Origin: Prinia subflava
Lineage: Eukaryota; Chordata; Aves; Passeriformes; Cisticolidae
Length of the DNA stretch: 64,000 nt
Direction of reading: 5' to 3'
Assembly: GCF_021018805.1 (NCBI RefSeq)
Contig: NC_086258.1
Coordinates: 9,215,081 to 9,279,080 of the forward strand
A program made the position numbers and the translations under genes. Shown piece by piece: positions 12,301-23,280 of this stretch. Under the pieces are notes generated by a model that saw nothing but the letters and a program-made list of their open reading frames with translations, was not told the origin of the DNA and did no database searches. Every line of letters begins with the position of its first letter. Within the stretch, counting starts at the first letter, position 1.

Positions 12301-15300
12301 GTATCCTGACAGAACATCTTGTTAACAAGCAATTGTAGGGAGGTAATGGAAAACATGGATTTTGACACTCCCACAGAGCTTTCCCAAGGTGTTTCCCACT
12401 GGCTGCCTTGGGCCTGGGCAAAGGATTCAAGTTCAGCATTCCAGTTTTCTCTTAATACTCTCTGATTGCTGCTCTGCTTGTTCTAAACAGAATGGAGAGC
12501 TGAACACAACAAAGAACTGCTCTCCTACCCCTCTTCAGGGATATACAATTGGGAGATTGGTAAAATTCTGTCTGGAACAGCCCTGCCAGGCCCCAGGGAG
12601 GGGTCAGGAGATTCCATCCCCTCTCTCACACCCAGAGCTCTCATACTCACGCATTCTGGCCAGTATCAGCAGCTTGTTTGGCTCCTCCAGCCTGAGCTTG
12701 TTGGCAAATTCACAGCAGTCTGTGAAAGCAGAAATGCACGTCTGGCTCCTGCGGATCCTCTGAGCCCTCTCCCTGCAGCTCTGAGACACTGGGTAAGCCT
12801 TCACTCCAGCCATGCAGCACTGCCGCAACGCTGCGTCGCGGTACTTGGCCACTGAATTAAAAATAAAATCATTCACTTCCTTGACATGAAGTTTTTATTT
12901 CCAAATGGGTGGGATTTATTTTTTTTTTTCATAATGATATACATAAAAATGTTTTTAACACCTTCTTTGTGTATCGCTTCCTGGAAGTCAGACCGTTTGG
13001 TTCTCAACACCTCATTGCAAGGTTCACCTGCCCAAAAAAATAAAGAAGTACACACAACATGAACTTTTCTTGTAATAGCATTGCCCTCTTAAAAATAACT
13101 CCACAAAATCACATTCCAAATGTGTGTAACTTTCTGTGTTTGCTGTTTCAATTACATAGAAATATTTTAATTTTGATTACAGTAAGTGCTCCACAAGATG
13201 TCTCCCCCCTGTCAAAAATCACCAGTATATGCATCCCCTTGAGCTCCTGGATAAAAACTGAGAATGACAATGGAACATTTCAGAAGATCCACAGTCCTGT
13301 GGTACCTGTTTCCCCCGAGTCATCGGCGTTGGCGTTGGTGAGGAAGGTGAGCCCGGCCATCCTGAACACGGCGACGTTGTCCCGTCCTCCCCCAGCCCCA
13401 CAGCCAAGGTCACTCTTCTCCAGCTGCAGCAGGACCTGGGGACAAACACCCGTGCTGTGCTGCCAGAATGTCTCCAGAGCACAGCCTGGAGAGGTTCTTG
13501 GTGGAACAGGAGATGGCAGTGTCCATGGCTCCTGCAGCAAGGAGCTCTCCAACACCGCAGCCCGTTTATGGCCGGGTCGGTGGAGTTCTGAGGAGAGAGC
13601 TCAGATCTGCCTTTAAAACCACAATCTGCTTCTGTGGGAATTCAAAATATTGTAAACTATTTATTTTAATGATTTTGAAGTGTAGATTTAAACAAATAAC
13701 TTTGGCTCTTCTGCCCATTTTCAGTGCATGACATGAACATGAAACAAAGAGTAACTTGATTTTCTTTTATGGCTGCTGCCTCACCTTTTCCATCGCTCTC
13801 TTCCTTCTTCCTGTGACTCCATAAATTGCCTTGTCAATAGAAGACAAAGCCACAAAGGAATTGGACTGGGTTTTCATGGTGAGTGACACAACCTCTGCTG
13901 GTTTCAGTGTCTCTTTGCTGGACTGAAGCCTTACCTATCAATTGAGAACAAATATTGGTAATTTTGAGAGCACATTGTTCTGAAATCAATCCAGCCGATG
14001 GCAGACACTTACTACAATAATTAAAGTGATAAAGAACTTGTCCAAGATAAAATCTGGCCATAAAATGAATGCATGCCCACAAATTTCAGTGCTTATTTTG
14101 CTACTCACATCAAGGTTATTCCCACATTTCTGCTCCACGTTCAGCCAAACTGAGTCAGCCACCAACTCTGCAGCTCCTTCTCCCATGACTGTGTAGTAAA
14201 CAATGAGACGTGCTGAGGGAACCATTTCCTGGGTTATCTGAAAAGTCAGGTGGTCATATTCCAAATCCTTCATTCTCTCCTGAGTTCCAAAGCTCACCGT
14301 CTTCCCTTTGGATGTGATCTGTAGTTTAAAAAAAAATGGTGGAGAATAAAAAAGTCAAATTTTATATTCAGTCCATTTTTCACAGGTAATAATTATTTGA
14401 TTTGATATCTTCCACTCAAAAGAAGTGCTGTCTCTGCACTTCTTTTCCTTCATCTACATTTCACCTCCTGAAGTGGCTCTTGAGACCAACACTACTTGTC
14501 CTCAATCCCAGTCAATGTCAGATAGGAATTTTAAAAAAATAGACTACATAAATATAAAATTTAAACACGAGATTGTTATTTTTTTCTCCTATAAAGCTGA
14601 CAGATTGTATCTGAAATGAAGTAGCTGTCTCAGCTGCACACATCCTGTGCTGAGGACAGTTCTTGATTGTTGAGGTTTTTCATCCATGACCATCCATATT
14701 AAATTCAATATTTTATGCAGAAACATCTGTTACTCACCAAATAGCTGTAGTGATGTATTTTATCAATGTAGTGACTCTGTGGATATACATTAATATTTAT
14801 TACATCCCCCACTTCCAGGGTTTTGTGGTTTGAAGCCCAGTCAATATAGAGATAACTCTGACTCAGGGATGAATAAGCTTTTGCTTCGTAGGTTTTACTT
14901 GCTTGGTTTTCCTCTGAAAGGCGAGGATCTGCAGTTTTTACCTGGGAAGAAAATGAAGTGTCTGAATAGCCTGAGTACAGAATTATACCTAAGCAAACAA
15001 GCAATGACAACACTAAAATCATTCTGCAATACGTTGTTCAGAGGGATGAATAAAAGAGAAGCCAGCTCAAGGCCTTATTCTCAAAGAAATAATTACACCC
15101 TTGAAGATTTAATGGAGCAATTTAACTCACTTGAAACTCCAACATTTTGCTGTTTGATGGGATATTAACCACAAACAAAGCAGTTCCATCACTGGTGCTT
15201 GTTTCCCTTCTCCCGGATTCGGAACCCTCTGATATCAGCTGAGTCTCGTCCATTTGCTCACTGAAGGATTTTGCAGTGACAGTCACGGGGACATTTCCAA

Positions 15301-18300
15301 CAAAGTCATCCATGGTGTCCTTCACCTGCACCTGCTCACCAGGACAAAGAAATGGTGACATTTCTCAGCAAGAACCTTCCAAGATTCTACAACAGGGAGT
15401 CAAAAATTGCACAAATCAATGGGAATTAAAGTGTGTTCAGACACAGAGCGATACAGAGAGAAAATAACAAATCTTGTGCGTTTTGGGGTTTATGCTCCAT
15501 GTGCAACCACCCTGCTGCCAGGAACTGACCTTGATGAAGAAGGGGAGTCCAGGCTTCACAAAAAGAGGAGTGGCAATCAAACTCAGCTTGTAAGGAGAGA
15601 CAGCAAACCTGACTCCAGTGGACTCGACCTCTCCACTGAGGCCACCTAACAAAACACAGCACCCGTGGAACAAACAGCCAAAAGTGAGTTTAACCCCTAA
15701 CTTTTTACAGAGAGAATGGGCTGTTCTTCCTCACAAGTTTTTGGAAGAAGAACTGAATATTAAAAGAATCTGATATTATGAAAGTTAGCCATATAATTTT
15801 CTGTTCTAGTTCTGTTCACATTTGCAGAAGTGTTAAGAAAAATTTCAATTAAAGAGCAACTTACCCATAGACTCCAACACTGATGCCACAATATATAAAT
15901 ACGACCCATCCAGTGCTTCCAGACTGTCAAACCCTACAGAACTTGCAGCTTTCTTACTGTTAAAGCTGATCTCAGCAACTCCATTTTCAATCTGGAAACA
16001 AAACAGAAATCATCACTTTATAGTCAATAATTTAGAAATAATACACAGACCACATGCAGATTCAGTATGTTTCTGTTCATTGTCTATTTTCCAGAGGAAA
16101 TTGAAGGTGGAGATGTGTTTTAAAAGAATTATTTTTTCCTTTAAATTATTTTAAATTAATCAATCAGTGGCACATATTGCAAAGTTTGTGTGCAGGCTCA
16201 GCAAAAGGTGGGGAGAGCACAGAGATATCTTCAGTAAAGGGGATAATTAGTGTAGAACAGACTCCCCTGAATAAATCTATATCATGGTGATTTGCTTGTC
16301 TCCATTTGATTTCAGTTATTCTGTAATAGATAGCATTAAAGCTATTTCATAGAAATTTTAATCACACAGCTTGGCCAAGAGAGTAATTGAAATGCCATTG
16401 TCTCAGATGCTGCCTCTGAATTTCATTTCCAAGTGCATTTCTCTGCCCCCGATGGCAGCGTTACCCAGGAAAAGTCCACACTGGGGAGCTGTGGATGCAA
16501 ATTGTGACTTGAGGCCCATTCACACCAAGTTTAATGGAAAAACTGCACTGGGACTGGAGCAGTCCTGAATGGTGCACTTGAATTCTACACAGACCTGACC
16601 TGCTGCTTCTCACCCTCCTTACCGAGGGCATTGAGCCCAGAGTACGGAATGGAGTCACCCAGCTGGACTCTGTACTCCAGGAGCAACCGGGCTAAAAACC
16701 GGGAGACTCCATTCCGTGCTCCGGGAGAAATCCAGTCCGGGTTTTGGCTCCAACCGGGAGACTCCATTCAGTACTCCGGAAGAAATCCAGTCCGGGTTTT
16801 CACTCCAACCGGGTAGCTCCATTCCGTGCCCCGGGAGAAATCAAGTCCGGGTTTTCACTCCAACCGGGAGACTCCATTCCGTGCCCCGGGAGAAATCAAG
16901 TCCGGGTTTTCACTCCAACCGGGCGACTCCATTCCGTACTCCGGGAGAAATCCAGTCCGGGTTTTCGCTCCAACCTGGAGACTCCATTCCGTACTCCGAG
17001 AGAAATCCAGTCCGGGTTTTCGCCCCAACCGGGTGGCTCCATTCCGTGTCCCGGGAGAAATCCGGTCCGGGTTTTCGCTCCAACCGCGTGCCGCCATTAC
17101 GCGCATGCTCGGGTTTTTCCCGCAATAAAGTGTCTTTTAAAAGTCTTTTCCATACAACTTTATCAATAAACAGATGCCCACTGTGTAGCAAAGGAGCAGG
17201 GAGCACAAACTACTAAAATGTTTTTGTCTTCATCAGTGAGAAGCCTCTTCAAAGAAAGTGAATGTCCGATAGAAATCAATGTACTAAATACTAAATATTC
17301 AGTGTAACCTGTGACTAAAAACGGGAGCCTCGACAGTCTTCTTTGCAGGAATACAAAGAAATTCCTTCTCTTTTTTCTTTTTTTCTTTTCTTTTTTTTTT
17401 CTTTTTTTTTTTTTTTTTTTTTAGGGAGGTGGTGGCAGGAGTTGTTGTTTTTAAGGGCAGCAACATGAATACCACTAACTGTCAAATGCTTATCATTTTA
17501 GAAAGAAGCGATGCATTTAAAATTATTATTAAGGTATTTGTTACCCACTTATACCACATGCCAAAATACATCACTGTACAACAGCCTCGGTGAGGAAGAT
17601 TAAAAATGCATTTTACACATTTTACACAGACTTTCTGCCTCTTACCCTCGTTACATGCATTGCCTGAGGCATCATTCTTTTCTCACTTCCTTCAATTATC
17701 CCAAAACGAAGAAAAACGTCCGCACTGGGAAGCTTTTTGTTAGAAAAATAGCTGGGAATAAAACAAAATAAGTGCTTTTAAGATTACTTCAATGGCTGCA
17801 AGAAAGCATTTGTTGTAATTGTAATTGAGTAATTGCCTAGGCAAGAGATGGAAAACAAATGTCTATTTTAAACACTTCTGTTGAAAAATAACCACTTTGA
17901 GAGAATTTTAAGAAGGGTGACTTAGATCTCTTACACAGCAGAAATTATTTTGATGAAAGAGCTTCTGAGGACAGCAAAAAGGAAAATTCTGGACTCAGGA
18001 GAATCATTCCTCAGGTAAAAAAAAAGAAGAAATACAAAATATTCAGAATCCCAAGCCACATTTCCTCACCTAGCTTTCACGACAATCCTGAAGTTCTCGA
18101 ATTTGTCAGAACTAATGAAGTTACTCTCTGGTTCGATGACGATGGAGAAGCTTGGCATTGCTGTAAATTGAGTAAAAGAAATGTCACTTTGGGGGTGTTT
18201 TATCCAGGGGCTCAGCCACTGAGGAATCATGGCCATTTCAAGGGGTTTGGGTTCTTTACAACACTAAAAATGCAGGTTCACAGCATGGCCACATCTTACC

Positions 18301-21300
18301 ATATTCCTTAACTTCAAATTTTGCCACAGCTGAGGTCACAAAATCCTTCTTGTACTTGGCTTTAATCTTCCAAATTCCATACCTATGAAATATCAACAAA
18401 CAGTTTTTAAAATGAAAATTAATGACCAAGGCAAAAATTATTATTATTGCTTAATAACATTTCATGGTAATAATCTCTTAGAGAGGAAAATCTTGCACTA
18501 AATTTTGCAGGTGTTCAATGCCTACTTTGAGCAGATTCTCTTTGATACCTCACTAATTATTTGACACTTGTTTTAAAGCATTGAAATCAAACAGAAAATA
18601 AAATCAGTTATAAGTTATAATCCAGTTTTTCAAGCCCCTGTTATCATCCTGCTGCCATCTCAGCAATGCTTCAGCACCCTCTCAAGACTAAAAGGAGAAT
18701 TGAAAAGATATTTTTTTATGTTGCTGTTCCTGCAAAAATGCTGTTTATTTGTATGAAACATCTGAAATATGAAATCCCCACATCTTTGTCACTGGTTATA
18801 TCTCTACAGTCGAAAGGTTTAATTGTCATTAATGTTCTTCTTTAATTGAGCATGAAAAACCTACCACTCACTGCTCTTTAAGGAGCATACTCTGTTTATA
18901 TCATGATCCCACAGTCTGAGAAATATTAGAAATCTCCAAGCTGCAAGTCATGCCCACCATGCAAAAACACTCTGTGACAGCCACTATCAAAAGGCATTAT
19001 GATTAATAATTCAACAACAAAAAAATCCATTAAATAAATCTACTTAGGATTAGGAGGAATCTTGAAGTCGGGAAAAGAAACTATTCCAGTAAAATCTTTT
19101 TCTTCCAAAATATCCACTTCTACTCCTTCAGGATCCTTGAAATGATAAGAGGAAAAAATGAGCAGTTACAGATTGTTCTTATCAAAAGGGGAATTTTCAT
19201 CTGGGATTTCAGAGGCAGCCTGGTCATAACGTATTTTTCTTAAAAGTTTCAAAGAATAAAACCACAAACATTTGTTAAAACAACTCAGACTGAAATTCTG
19301 ATAACAGATTTTACTCTGGTTCCACCAAGTATAAGCTATGCTTAAAAAAGCTAAAAAATTACTGTAATAACAAGCCTATTGTTAAAGGCTAAAAAATATG
19401 GTAGATACTGATTATTTTTATATCTTAAATGAAAAAAAAAACCCAGTATAAAACCCATATATTATTAAAGTTCTCTCAAAAATCCTTTTCTCAGATATTG
19501 AAGATAATTTTGGTTTTGATTCTGGAACGACTTCAGATCTGAAAACCTCTATCCAACTTTGCAAAGTCAATTTTAAATCTTTTAAAAGATGTCTGGCTAC
19601 CTGCAAAAACCACGAGTTTTATTAAACATTGATTGCAATACTGATTTCCTATCTACCTACCTACCTTTATTTGCTATGAGAGCTACAAAATATTAACATT
19701 AAATTCAATTCCAACTCACCACAAAGGTTAGGACAGTGTCTCTCCGAGCTGGCTGCAGTTCTTCATTCAGAGAGTAAACTCTGACTTTCACTGTAAGAAT
19801 TACAGCAAGAAATCTCCAAATTTAAACAACAAAAAAATTCACTGATATTTTTAACAAATTCCCAGGAATAGCTTTCACTCTTTGTGCCATAAAATTTGTC
19901 ACTTAGGGTGAGGAGGGCAGGGAGAAGTGATTAAGTTTTACAGTATGATCAAATAATTCAAAGTATTACTCTGCAGATAGAAAAATTAAATATGATCTGA
20001 TGGCAATGCAACACAACCAAGAGCTTAAAGAACATTTAAATCCTAATTCCTCAGCACAGTCAGCAGACTTTAAAAATTAATTAGCAGCCAAGAGAAATAA
20101 GCATTATTTACCTGACTGATCAGGAGTATAAACAGGTTTGTCTGTTTGAATAAAAAGAAACCCATTCTCATAGGAAACAGGAATTTTTTTAAATCTTGTA
20201 AAATGTGGAGAAACAGCTTCCAAATATAAATACTTGTCTGAATTATCTGTTCTTGGTAAATCTGTTGGCTGAACCTGGGGGAGATGAAATAAAGGTTTTT
20301 GAAGATTAATAAAATATTTTTGTGTAGTTTTTCCTACAGTATTTCTTGATGCAAAGAGTATCTGAAAAGAATTACCACCCTGTGGTTGAGTATCATTAAA
20401 TAAATGTATCAACACTCACAAGGATTTATTCTTGCTTACATGATAGAGGAAGGTCTGGAGTATTAAGCTATAGATATTCTGAAATTCTGCATTTTATTTA
20501 TGCCCAAAACTAAACCAGCAAAGTTCAAAGCCCAGTAGTGAGGTTAGAACAGCACAAATTATCAGATTTCCATTTATGCACATAATAAATCCTGGCCACA
20601 ACAAAGCTGCTGCTGTGGTTGGTACTTTGATTTGATTCTCTCTATTTTTAAAGTTATGCAGGTAAGGTAATGTTTATAAAACAGTTTGATTCTGTGTTTA
20701 ACCTCAGTGTTGTTCCTTCAAACTGATTTTATTCAGCATCATTTTAATTTCACACCAAAAATCGTGGCATTAGGCTTCCCTCCCTAGGGTTTAAACAACT
20801 GAAAACTCACAATAATCTTTTTTAAACACTTATCACTAAATGTGATAATAAAAAGGCTGCAAGAAAAGTCTGAATTCCTTACTGTTAAAGTTACAGCATC
20901 TTGGAATTTGTTGGCAGGAGTTAAGGAAATCCGACCAGACGAATACACAGCGAGCTTATCTGGGAAGCTTTTTAGGGCAATATTGACTGGAAATTCCTTC
21001 TCATAACCAAAAGCTTGAATTACAACTTTCTCAGAGGCCCCAGCTCGGAAGATCTTTGGTGCTGTAAGGACATACCTGTACATGGGATATAAAAAAATAA
21101 CAGCACAATGGAAATTTATTTCTTTCCAATTTCTTCCTTCCCTTTGTAATCCAGTTACGTGCACAGCGTTAAAGCAAACAGGATAATCAGGTTAATGTAA
21201 GACACTAATTAAAATCCTATTTGGGCAGTGCCCTTTGTATTGGCTCTACTTAAATTCTGGATTTATTTATCCAAAAGAGAGGACAACAATCAAGCAGCGT

Positions 21301-21397
21301 TTCCAGAGAATTCCGTATTTGCTTTTACTTACGTTTTCTCTTGGCTAAAAGTCGTTCCAGAAAATAGCAAAACAATAAAATATATTAAAATAGCCAT
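303..21397 (-). CDS. C5: Complement component C5, exons 1-38 (3' end outside the window)
   Basis: Secreted complement protein: C5 convertase releases the anaphylatoxin C5a, and C5b starts the membrane attack complex. I joined 38 coding exons by splice sites and unbroken frame (1,561 codons plus 1 nt): 21333-21397, 20883-21075, 20112-20274, 19720-19790, 19044-19135, 18300-18382, 18070-18160, 17646-17751, 15865-15991, 15530-15645, 15131-15331, 14738-14941, 14109-14318, 13785-13934, 13306-13435, 12962-13027, 12651-12851, 11969-12059, 11571-11647, 10875-11014, 10457-10678, 9887-9947, 9293-9382, 8849-9061, 7280-7355, 6693-6852, 6138-6233, 5458-5629, 3743-3948, 3220-3372, 2841-2903, 2511-2592, 1869-1920, 1422-1524, 1257-1331, 1055-1160, 776-862, 303-392. 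Visible features are a signal peptide, the macroglobulin domains, an RTKR beta/alpha processing site, C5a, and GSAEAE where C3 has its thioester. The human gene has 41 exons, so about three NTR-domain exons lie off the left edge. The gene is compact compared with mammals. Confidence is high for identity and good for most boundaries; they rest on conceptual splicing only. Confidence 0.96.
3561..3690 (-). mobile_element. CR1 LINE 3' fragment
   Basis: The plus strand reads as the reverse complement of the avian CR1 3' end: TTTGGGCTGGAAGGGTCCTT, then a segment with GGGACACCTTCCACTGCCC, then GGCCTTGAATTTCCCAGGGA. It lies in C5 intron 29, just downstream of exon 30's acceptor in plus coordinates. 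No coding capacity remains. Confidence 0.8.
4118..4715 (+). mobile_element. Probable LTR remnant of an endogenous retrovirus
   Basis: About 600 bp of single-copy-looking sequence begins near GGTGTCCTGGGGTGACTTTA, has AATAAA at 4588-4593, and ends in a segment containing CCTCCTAAATCTGCCCCGAG. This resembles passerine LTRs as I remember them. No gag, pol or env remains here. It lies in C5 intron 28 and its right end runs into the minisatellite derived from the exon 28 junction. Ends and family are uncertain without a repeat library. Confidence 0.5.
4741..5470. repeat. 20-bp minisatellite built from the C5 exon 28/intron 28 junction
   Basis: About 33 copies, most 20 bp, of a unit that on the C5 strand contains CCTTTGTCACAGG(T/C)ACTG. 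Some units are spaced by short inserts reading GGAGAGGAG or GGGGAATGTGG on the plus strand. The final copy on the plus strand is the true end of exon 28 with its donor. Because 20 is not a multiple of 3, all three minus frames spell the same peptide set (PFVTGT, LSQVL, CHRYC). Confidence 0.95.
5458..5629 (-). other. C5: C5 exon 28, whose donor seeds a minisatellite
   Basis: The exon encodes [20 protein letters not shown] and continues to LQREAFVTG, matching the human stretch that ends ALVKG before NPPIYRF. Its last bases, CCTTTGTCACAG, followed by the donor GTACTG, are the first copy of the tandem array at 4741-5470. The boundary is fixed by frame: 172 nt leaves one base, which joins exon 29 (3743-3948) as G|GT GAC CCT. 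Confidence 0.88.
5639..5880 (-). repeat. Intronic duplicated block, copy 1 (C5 intron 27)
   Basis: About 240 bp directly upstream (in transcript sense) of exon 28. It matches 9480-9722 through shared runs such as TTTGGTTAAATGAGAACATA and GGAAAGGAGCAGGTGCAAAC. This copy keeps several CpGs (GAACGCGCGGG, CAGCGTC) that the other copy lacks. It is either a local duplication or two copies of an unrecognised repeat family. Confidence 0.85.
7436..7790. repeat. Irregular tandem repeat in C5 intron 24
   Basis: Repeated phrases GTTGCTGTTCCCTGAGG, GAGGTTTTTGGGACTCTC and TCTCCTCGGGGTTGCTGTTC recur about every 30-80 bases with many changes. No coding exon was recognised between 7356 and 8848. Confidence 0.8.
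7790..8275 (-). mobile_element. Possible LTR-like interspersed repeat
   Basis: On the minus strand this stretch has AATAAA (complement of TTTATT at about 7862-7867) followed by CAACCTTGGAAACA, as in a retroviral R/U5 boundary. The block resembles repetitive sequence I recall from songbird introns. I cannot define its ends, and no viral coding sequence is present. Confidence 0.35.
8277..8805. repeat. 131-133-bp tandem repeat, about 4 copies
   Basis: Copies begin with AGGGATCAGAGG at 8277, 8410, 8541 and 8672. Shared marks include CTCCTGGGCTCTGTGTGAGG and CAAACCCTCCAGGGTGGCCA. It lies in C5 intron 24 and ends about 44 nt from the exon 24 donor. Long open frames here on both strands come from the repeat. 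Confidence 0.95.
8849..9061 (-). other. C5: C5 exon 24: thioester-equivalent segment without a thioester
   Basis: The exon encodes [20 protein letters not shown] around residues 1005-1024. C3 and C4 have the reactive GCGEQ thioester motif here. C5 family members have GSAEAE and do not bind covalently to surfaces, which separates this gene from C3, C4 and A2M. The exon is much richer in GC than its neighbours and lies close to a 131-bp tandem repeat. Confidence 0.9.
9480..9722 (-). repeat. Intronic duplicated block, copy 2 (C5 intron 22)
   Basis: This is the second copy of the block at 5639-5880, in the same orientation. CpG sites of copy 1 appear here as TpG or CpA (AAATGCACAGG, CAGCATC), and a run of about 16 A follows TTTGTTAC. 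Its transcript-sense end reads GAATTCTCAG, corresponding to the acceptor of exon 28, but no exon 28 sequence follows. Confidence 0.85.
12086..12226. repeat. 22-24-bp tandem repeat, 6 copies, next to the C5 exon 18 acceptor
   Basis: Six copies of CACCCTGGTACAAG followed by an A-rich stretch (plus strand). On the C5 transcript each unit is a T/C-rich run followed by CTTGTACCAGG, resembling a 3' splice site. The array starts about 27 nt from the real exon 18 start at 12059. Confidence 0.95.
12651..13027 (-). other. C5: C5 exons 16-17: RTKR processing site and C5a anaphylatoxin domain
   Basis: Exon 16 (12962-13027) carries RTKR at about residues 676-679, a furin-type tetrabasic site equal in position to human RPRR between the beta and alpha chains. 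The alpha chain then starts [10 protein letters not shown]. Exon 17 carries the rest of a 76-residue C5a (about 680-755) ending in ILAR, before M756. This arginine is the expected convertase cleavage point. Six cysteines are present in the CC...C...C...CC pattern of the four-helix anaphylatoxin fold. The extra unpaired cysteine of human C5a is absent. Confidence 0.9.
16650..17100. repeat. 55-bp CpG-rich minisatellite, about 8 copies (C5 intron 8)
   Basis: The anchor GACTCCATT and variants fall at 16705, 16760, 16815, 16870, 16925, 16980 and 17035, exactly 55 bp apart, with a degenerate copy near 17090. Units contain CTCCGGGAGAAATCCAG, TCCGGGTTTTCGCTCC and AACCGGGAG. The surrounding 1.65-kb intron is AT-rich, so this is an isolated CpG-dense patch. 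Confidence 0.96.
17365..17423. repeat. Poly(T)/CT-rich tract in C5 intron 8
   Basis: A nearly pure pyrimidine tract of T runs broken by C. On the C5 strand it is poly(A)-rich and could be the tail of an old retroposed element, but I recognise no element beside it. Confidence 0.8.
21333..21397 (-). other. C5: C5 exon 1: start codon and signal peptide
   Basis: The ATG at 21397 opens a hydrophobic leader ([18 protein letters not shown]) followed by QEKT. After splicing at GT (21332-21331) to exon 2 this continues as [15 protein letters not shown], matching the mature N-terminus of vertebrate C5. The start is chosen because the leader is a typical signal peptide and no upstream in-frame alternative looks better. 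Confidence 0.9.
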
Positions 21398-22780
21398 TGT
21401 GTCTGGGACAACAGCAAAGCATCGATGTCAATGGGGGTGGGTGAGCAGAAATGCCACCAACACATGTCACTCACAGTTAATAATTAATGGCAGATCATTC
21501 TTTACTAAAACCTTATTGCCACCTCCTGAGGAAGCCAGAAAAGCTAAACTTAGTAATTTTTTAAATTTAGGATTTCAATTTTTAATACATCCACAGCAAT
21601 TCTGTGCCCATCCTCACTTTCCTTCTGACAAGTGCATGATAAAATCATTTTCAGAGGTAGGAAAAACCCCAACAAACAAACAAAAAAAGATTCAGTTTGT
21701 CCTTAGTAATATGTTTTTTTTAAATCAAAGTGACTTTAAATTTGTGTCTGAAGCAAAAAAGCATTTGAGTTATATCAAACAAAGTGTGGATGTTTTTAGA
21801 CCAGCATTATTTTGTTGTTGTTTTGAAATAACTTTTCCCTTACAAATTTATTTTAGTCATTTGTATTCCAGATTATGCCAACTTTATGACCACTTCCATT
21901 ACAAATAAAAAATGCAATATGGAAACACCAGGGCACAATATATCAACACGCACTATTTTAAACAGCATTTTCCAAAAAAGAAATTGAAAAAATTTGCAAA
22001 AAATTTCTCATCATTGTGACAAAACCTTTGCAGGCCTGCTATCTAGGATAGCACCTCAACAAACAGGTTTATGTAAAGTTAAACAAAGTTGTGCAAGAAT
22101 GCTGAAGTTTAAACAAATATCGCGGTCAACCTTTACGGGAAAAGCGTTTACAAAACTGTTTCTGATCGATATAAAATGAAATTACAGTAAGGTCAGCTTC
22201 TCACCAAATATAATGAACTAGAAGGGAAGCAATAACAGAATAAAAGCTAAGATGCATAACATTTTTAAAGTGAGTGGCTAACATAGTTATTATTAAATAC
22301 CAATAGGGGTGATATGCAAATAAAAAGGTGGAAATAGTGAAGAACACTAGGAAGTGCTTTAAAAGTCCAACAGTACTCTGAAATAGTGTTTTTAAAATCT
22401 AATTATGCTCCTTCCCTGCATTTTTCAGAGACAAAGCCTACTGGTTTTTCAACCTTGCATTTCACCCTTAGTTACACAGATGCTGAACTAACACAGTCCA
22501 AGTGTTAAAAAGAGATTTATTTACAGCCCTATATGGAAATGACAGTGATTTAGACCAGACATGCAGAGTTTATTACTGCAAATGAACCGCGTATTTCCAA
22601 TAAAGCCCATTTATACGCAATTTTGCAGCGAGATACTAACGTGACACACTCATGGAGTACAGATAGGGAAAGAAAACCTATCAGCAGAGCAGGTTTTATT
22701 GTTTATATAGCCATTCTGGCTTGAAATAAACCAGTATCCCTCAAGGTTTTATTGTTTATAGAGTGATTTGGGCTTTATTT
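21398..22780. other. Divergent intergenic region between C5 and CNTRL
   Basis: AT-rich sequence between the C5 start codon and the CNTRL CpG island. I see no exon. Open frames such as 21228-21908 (plus) have no recognisable family. Near 22696-22757 there are two copies of GGTTTTATTGTTTATA. The region holds the C5 5'UTR and promoter and the upstream part of the CNTRL promoter. Confidence 0.7.
21476..21488. promoter_or_regulatory. HNF1-like site upstream of C5
   Basis: GTTAATAATTAAT differs at only one position from the palindromic HNF1 consensus GTTAATNATTAAC. It lies about 80 bp upstream of the C5 start codon. C5 is made mainly in liver, where HNF1 proteins act, so a role in C5 transcription is plausible. 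No TATA box was found between the site and the ATG. Confidence 0.6.
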
Positions 22781-23280
22781 ACCACAAACCCCCGGGGACT
22801 CGCCCTGAGGCGCCCCGGCGGGAAATGGCGGGGCGGGGGCGGGGCCTCGGGGGCGGGAAAAGCGGGGGGCGTGGCCTCGCTCAAGCCCCGCCCCTCAGCC
22901 TCACCCGCCGCGGCCCCCGACCGGACAAAATGGCGGCGGGGCGGCCCCTCAGGGAGCGCCCTTAAAGGAGCCGCAGCGCCCGTGGCTCGGCGGTGCGGGG
23001 GGAGATCGCTCGGGGAGGGGAAGGAGGAGGCGGAGAGGTGCGTTGAGAACCGGTGGCATCCTCCGGGAGCGCTCCGTGGCCGCCCTGCCCGCCCGTGCCG
23101 CGGCGGCGAGCGGTGAGACGGCGTTACCATGTCAACGCAGGTAATCAAAGCGGAGGCCTGAGGGATCGCCCTGCGGCGGTAACCGGGAGGGGATGGGGGG
23201 ACTGGGGGCACACGGGGCCCCGATCCCCGGGCAGCCCCCCGGGTGTGTCACTGCGAAACCACTGCCTGTCCTCAGGAAAC
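22780..23280 (+). promoter_or_regulatory. CNTRL: CpG island and promoter of CNTRL
   Basis: About 500 bp dense in CpG between AT-rich flanks. It contains Sp1-type GC boxes (GGGGCGGGGGCGGGGCC near 22828-22845, GCCCCGCCCC near 22884), two E2F-like GCGGGAAA motifs (22818-22825, 22853-22860) and a YY1-like AAAATGGCGGC at 22927-22937. The YY1-type motif often marks the start site of TATA-less promoters, so transcription probably starts near 22,920. E2F-like sites would fit a cell-cycle gene. Confidence 0.75.
22920..23140 (+). other. CNTRL: Probable non-coding exon 1 of CNTRL
   Basis: The start is a guess from the YY1-like motif. Two donor candidates are visible: GCG|GTGAGA after 23111 and CAG|GTAATC after 23140. 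The next exon begins after CCAG at 24255. If the second donor is used, the exon carries an ATG at 23129 in a good context (ACCATGT) that opens an upstream ORF. Confidence 0.5.

Noticed and set aside
16716..17216. 166-codon plus-strand ORF and overlapping frames
   Set aside because: Generated by the 55-bp minisatellite in a C5 intron.
21228..21908. 226-codon plus-strand ORF overlapping the C5 5' end
   Set aside because: It overlaps C5 exon 1 in antisense, shows no domain, has no acceptor or donor evidence, and its composition is that of AT-rich non-coding DNA.
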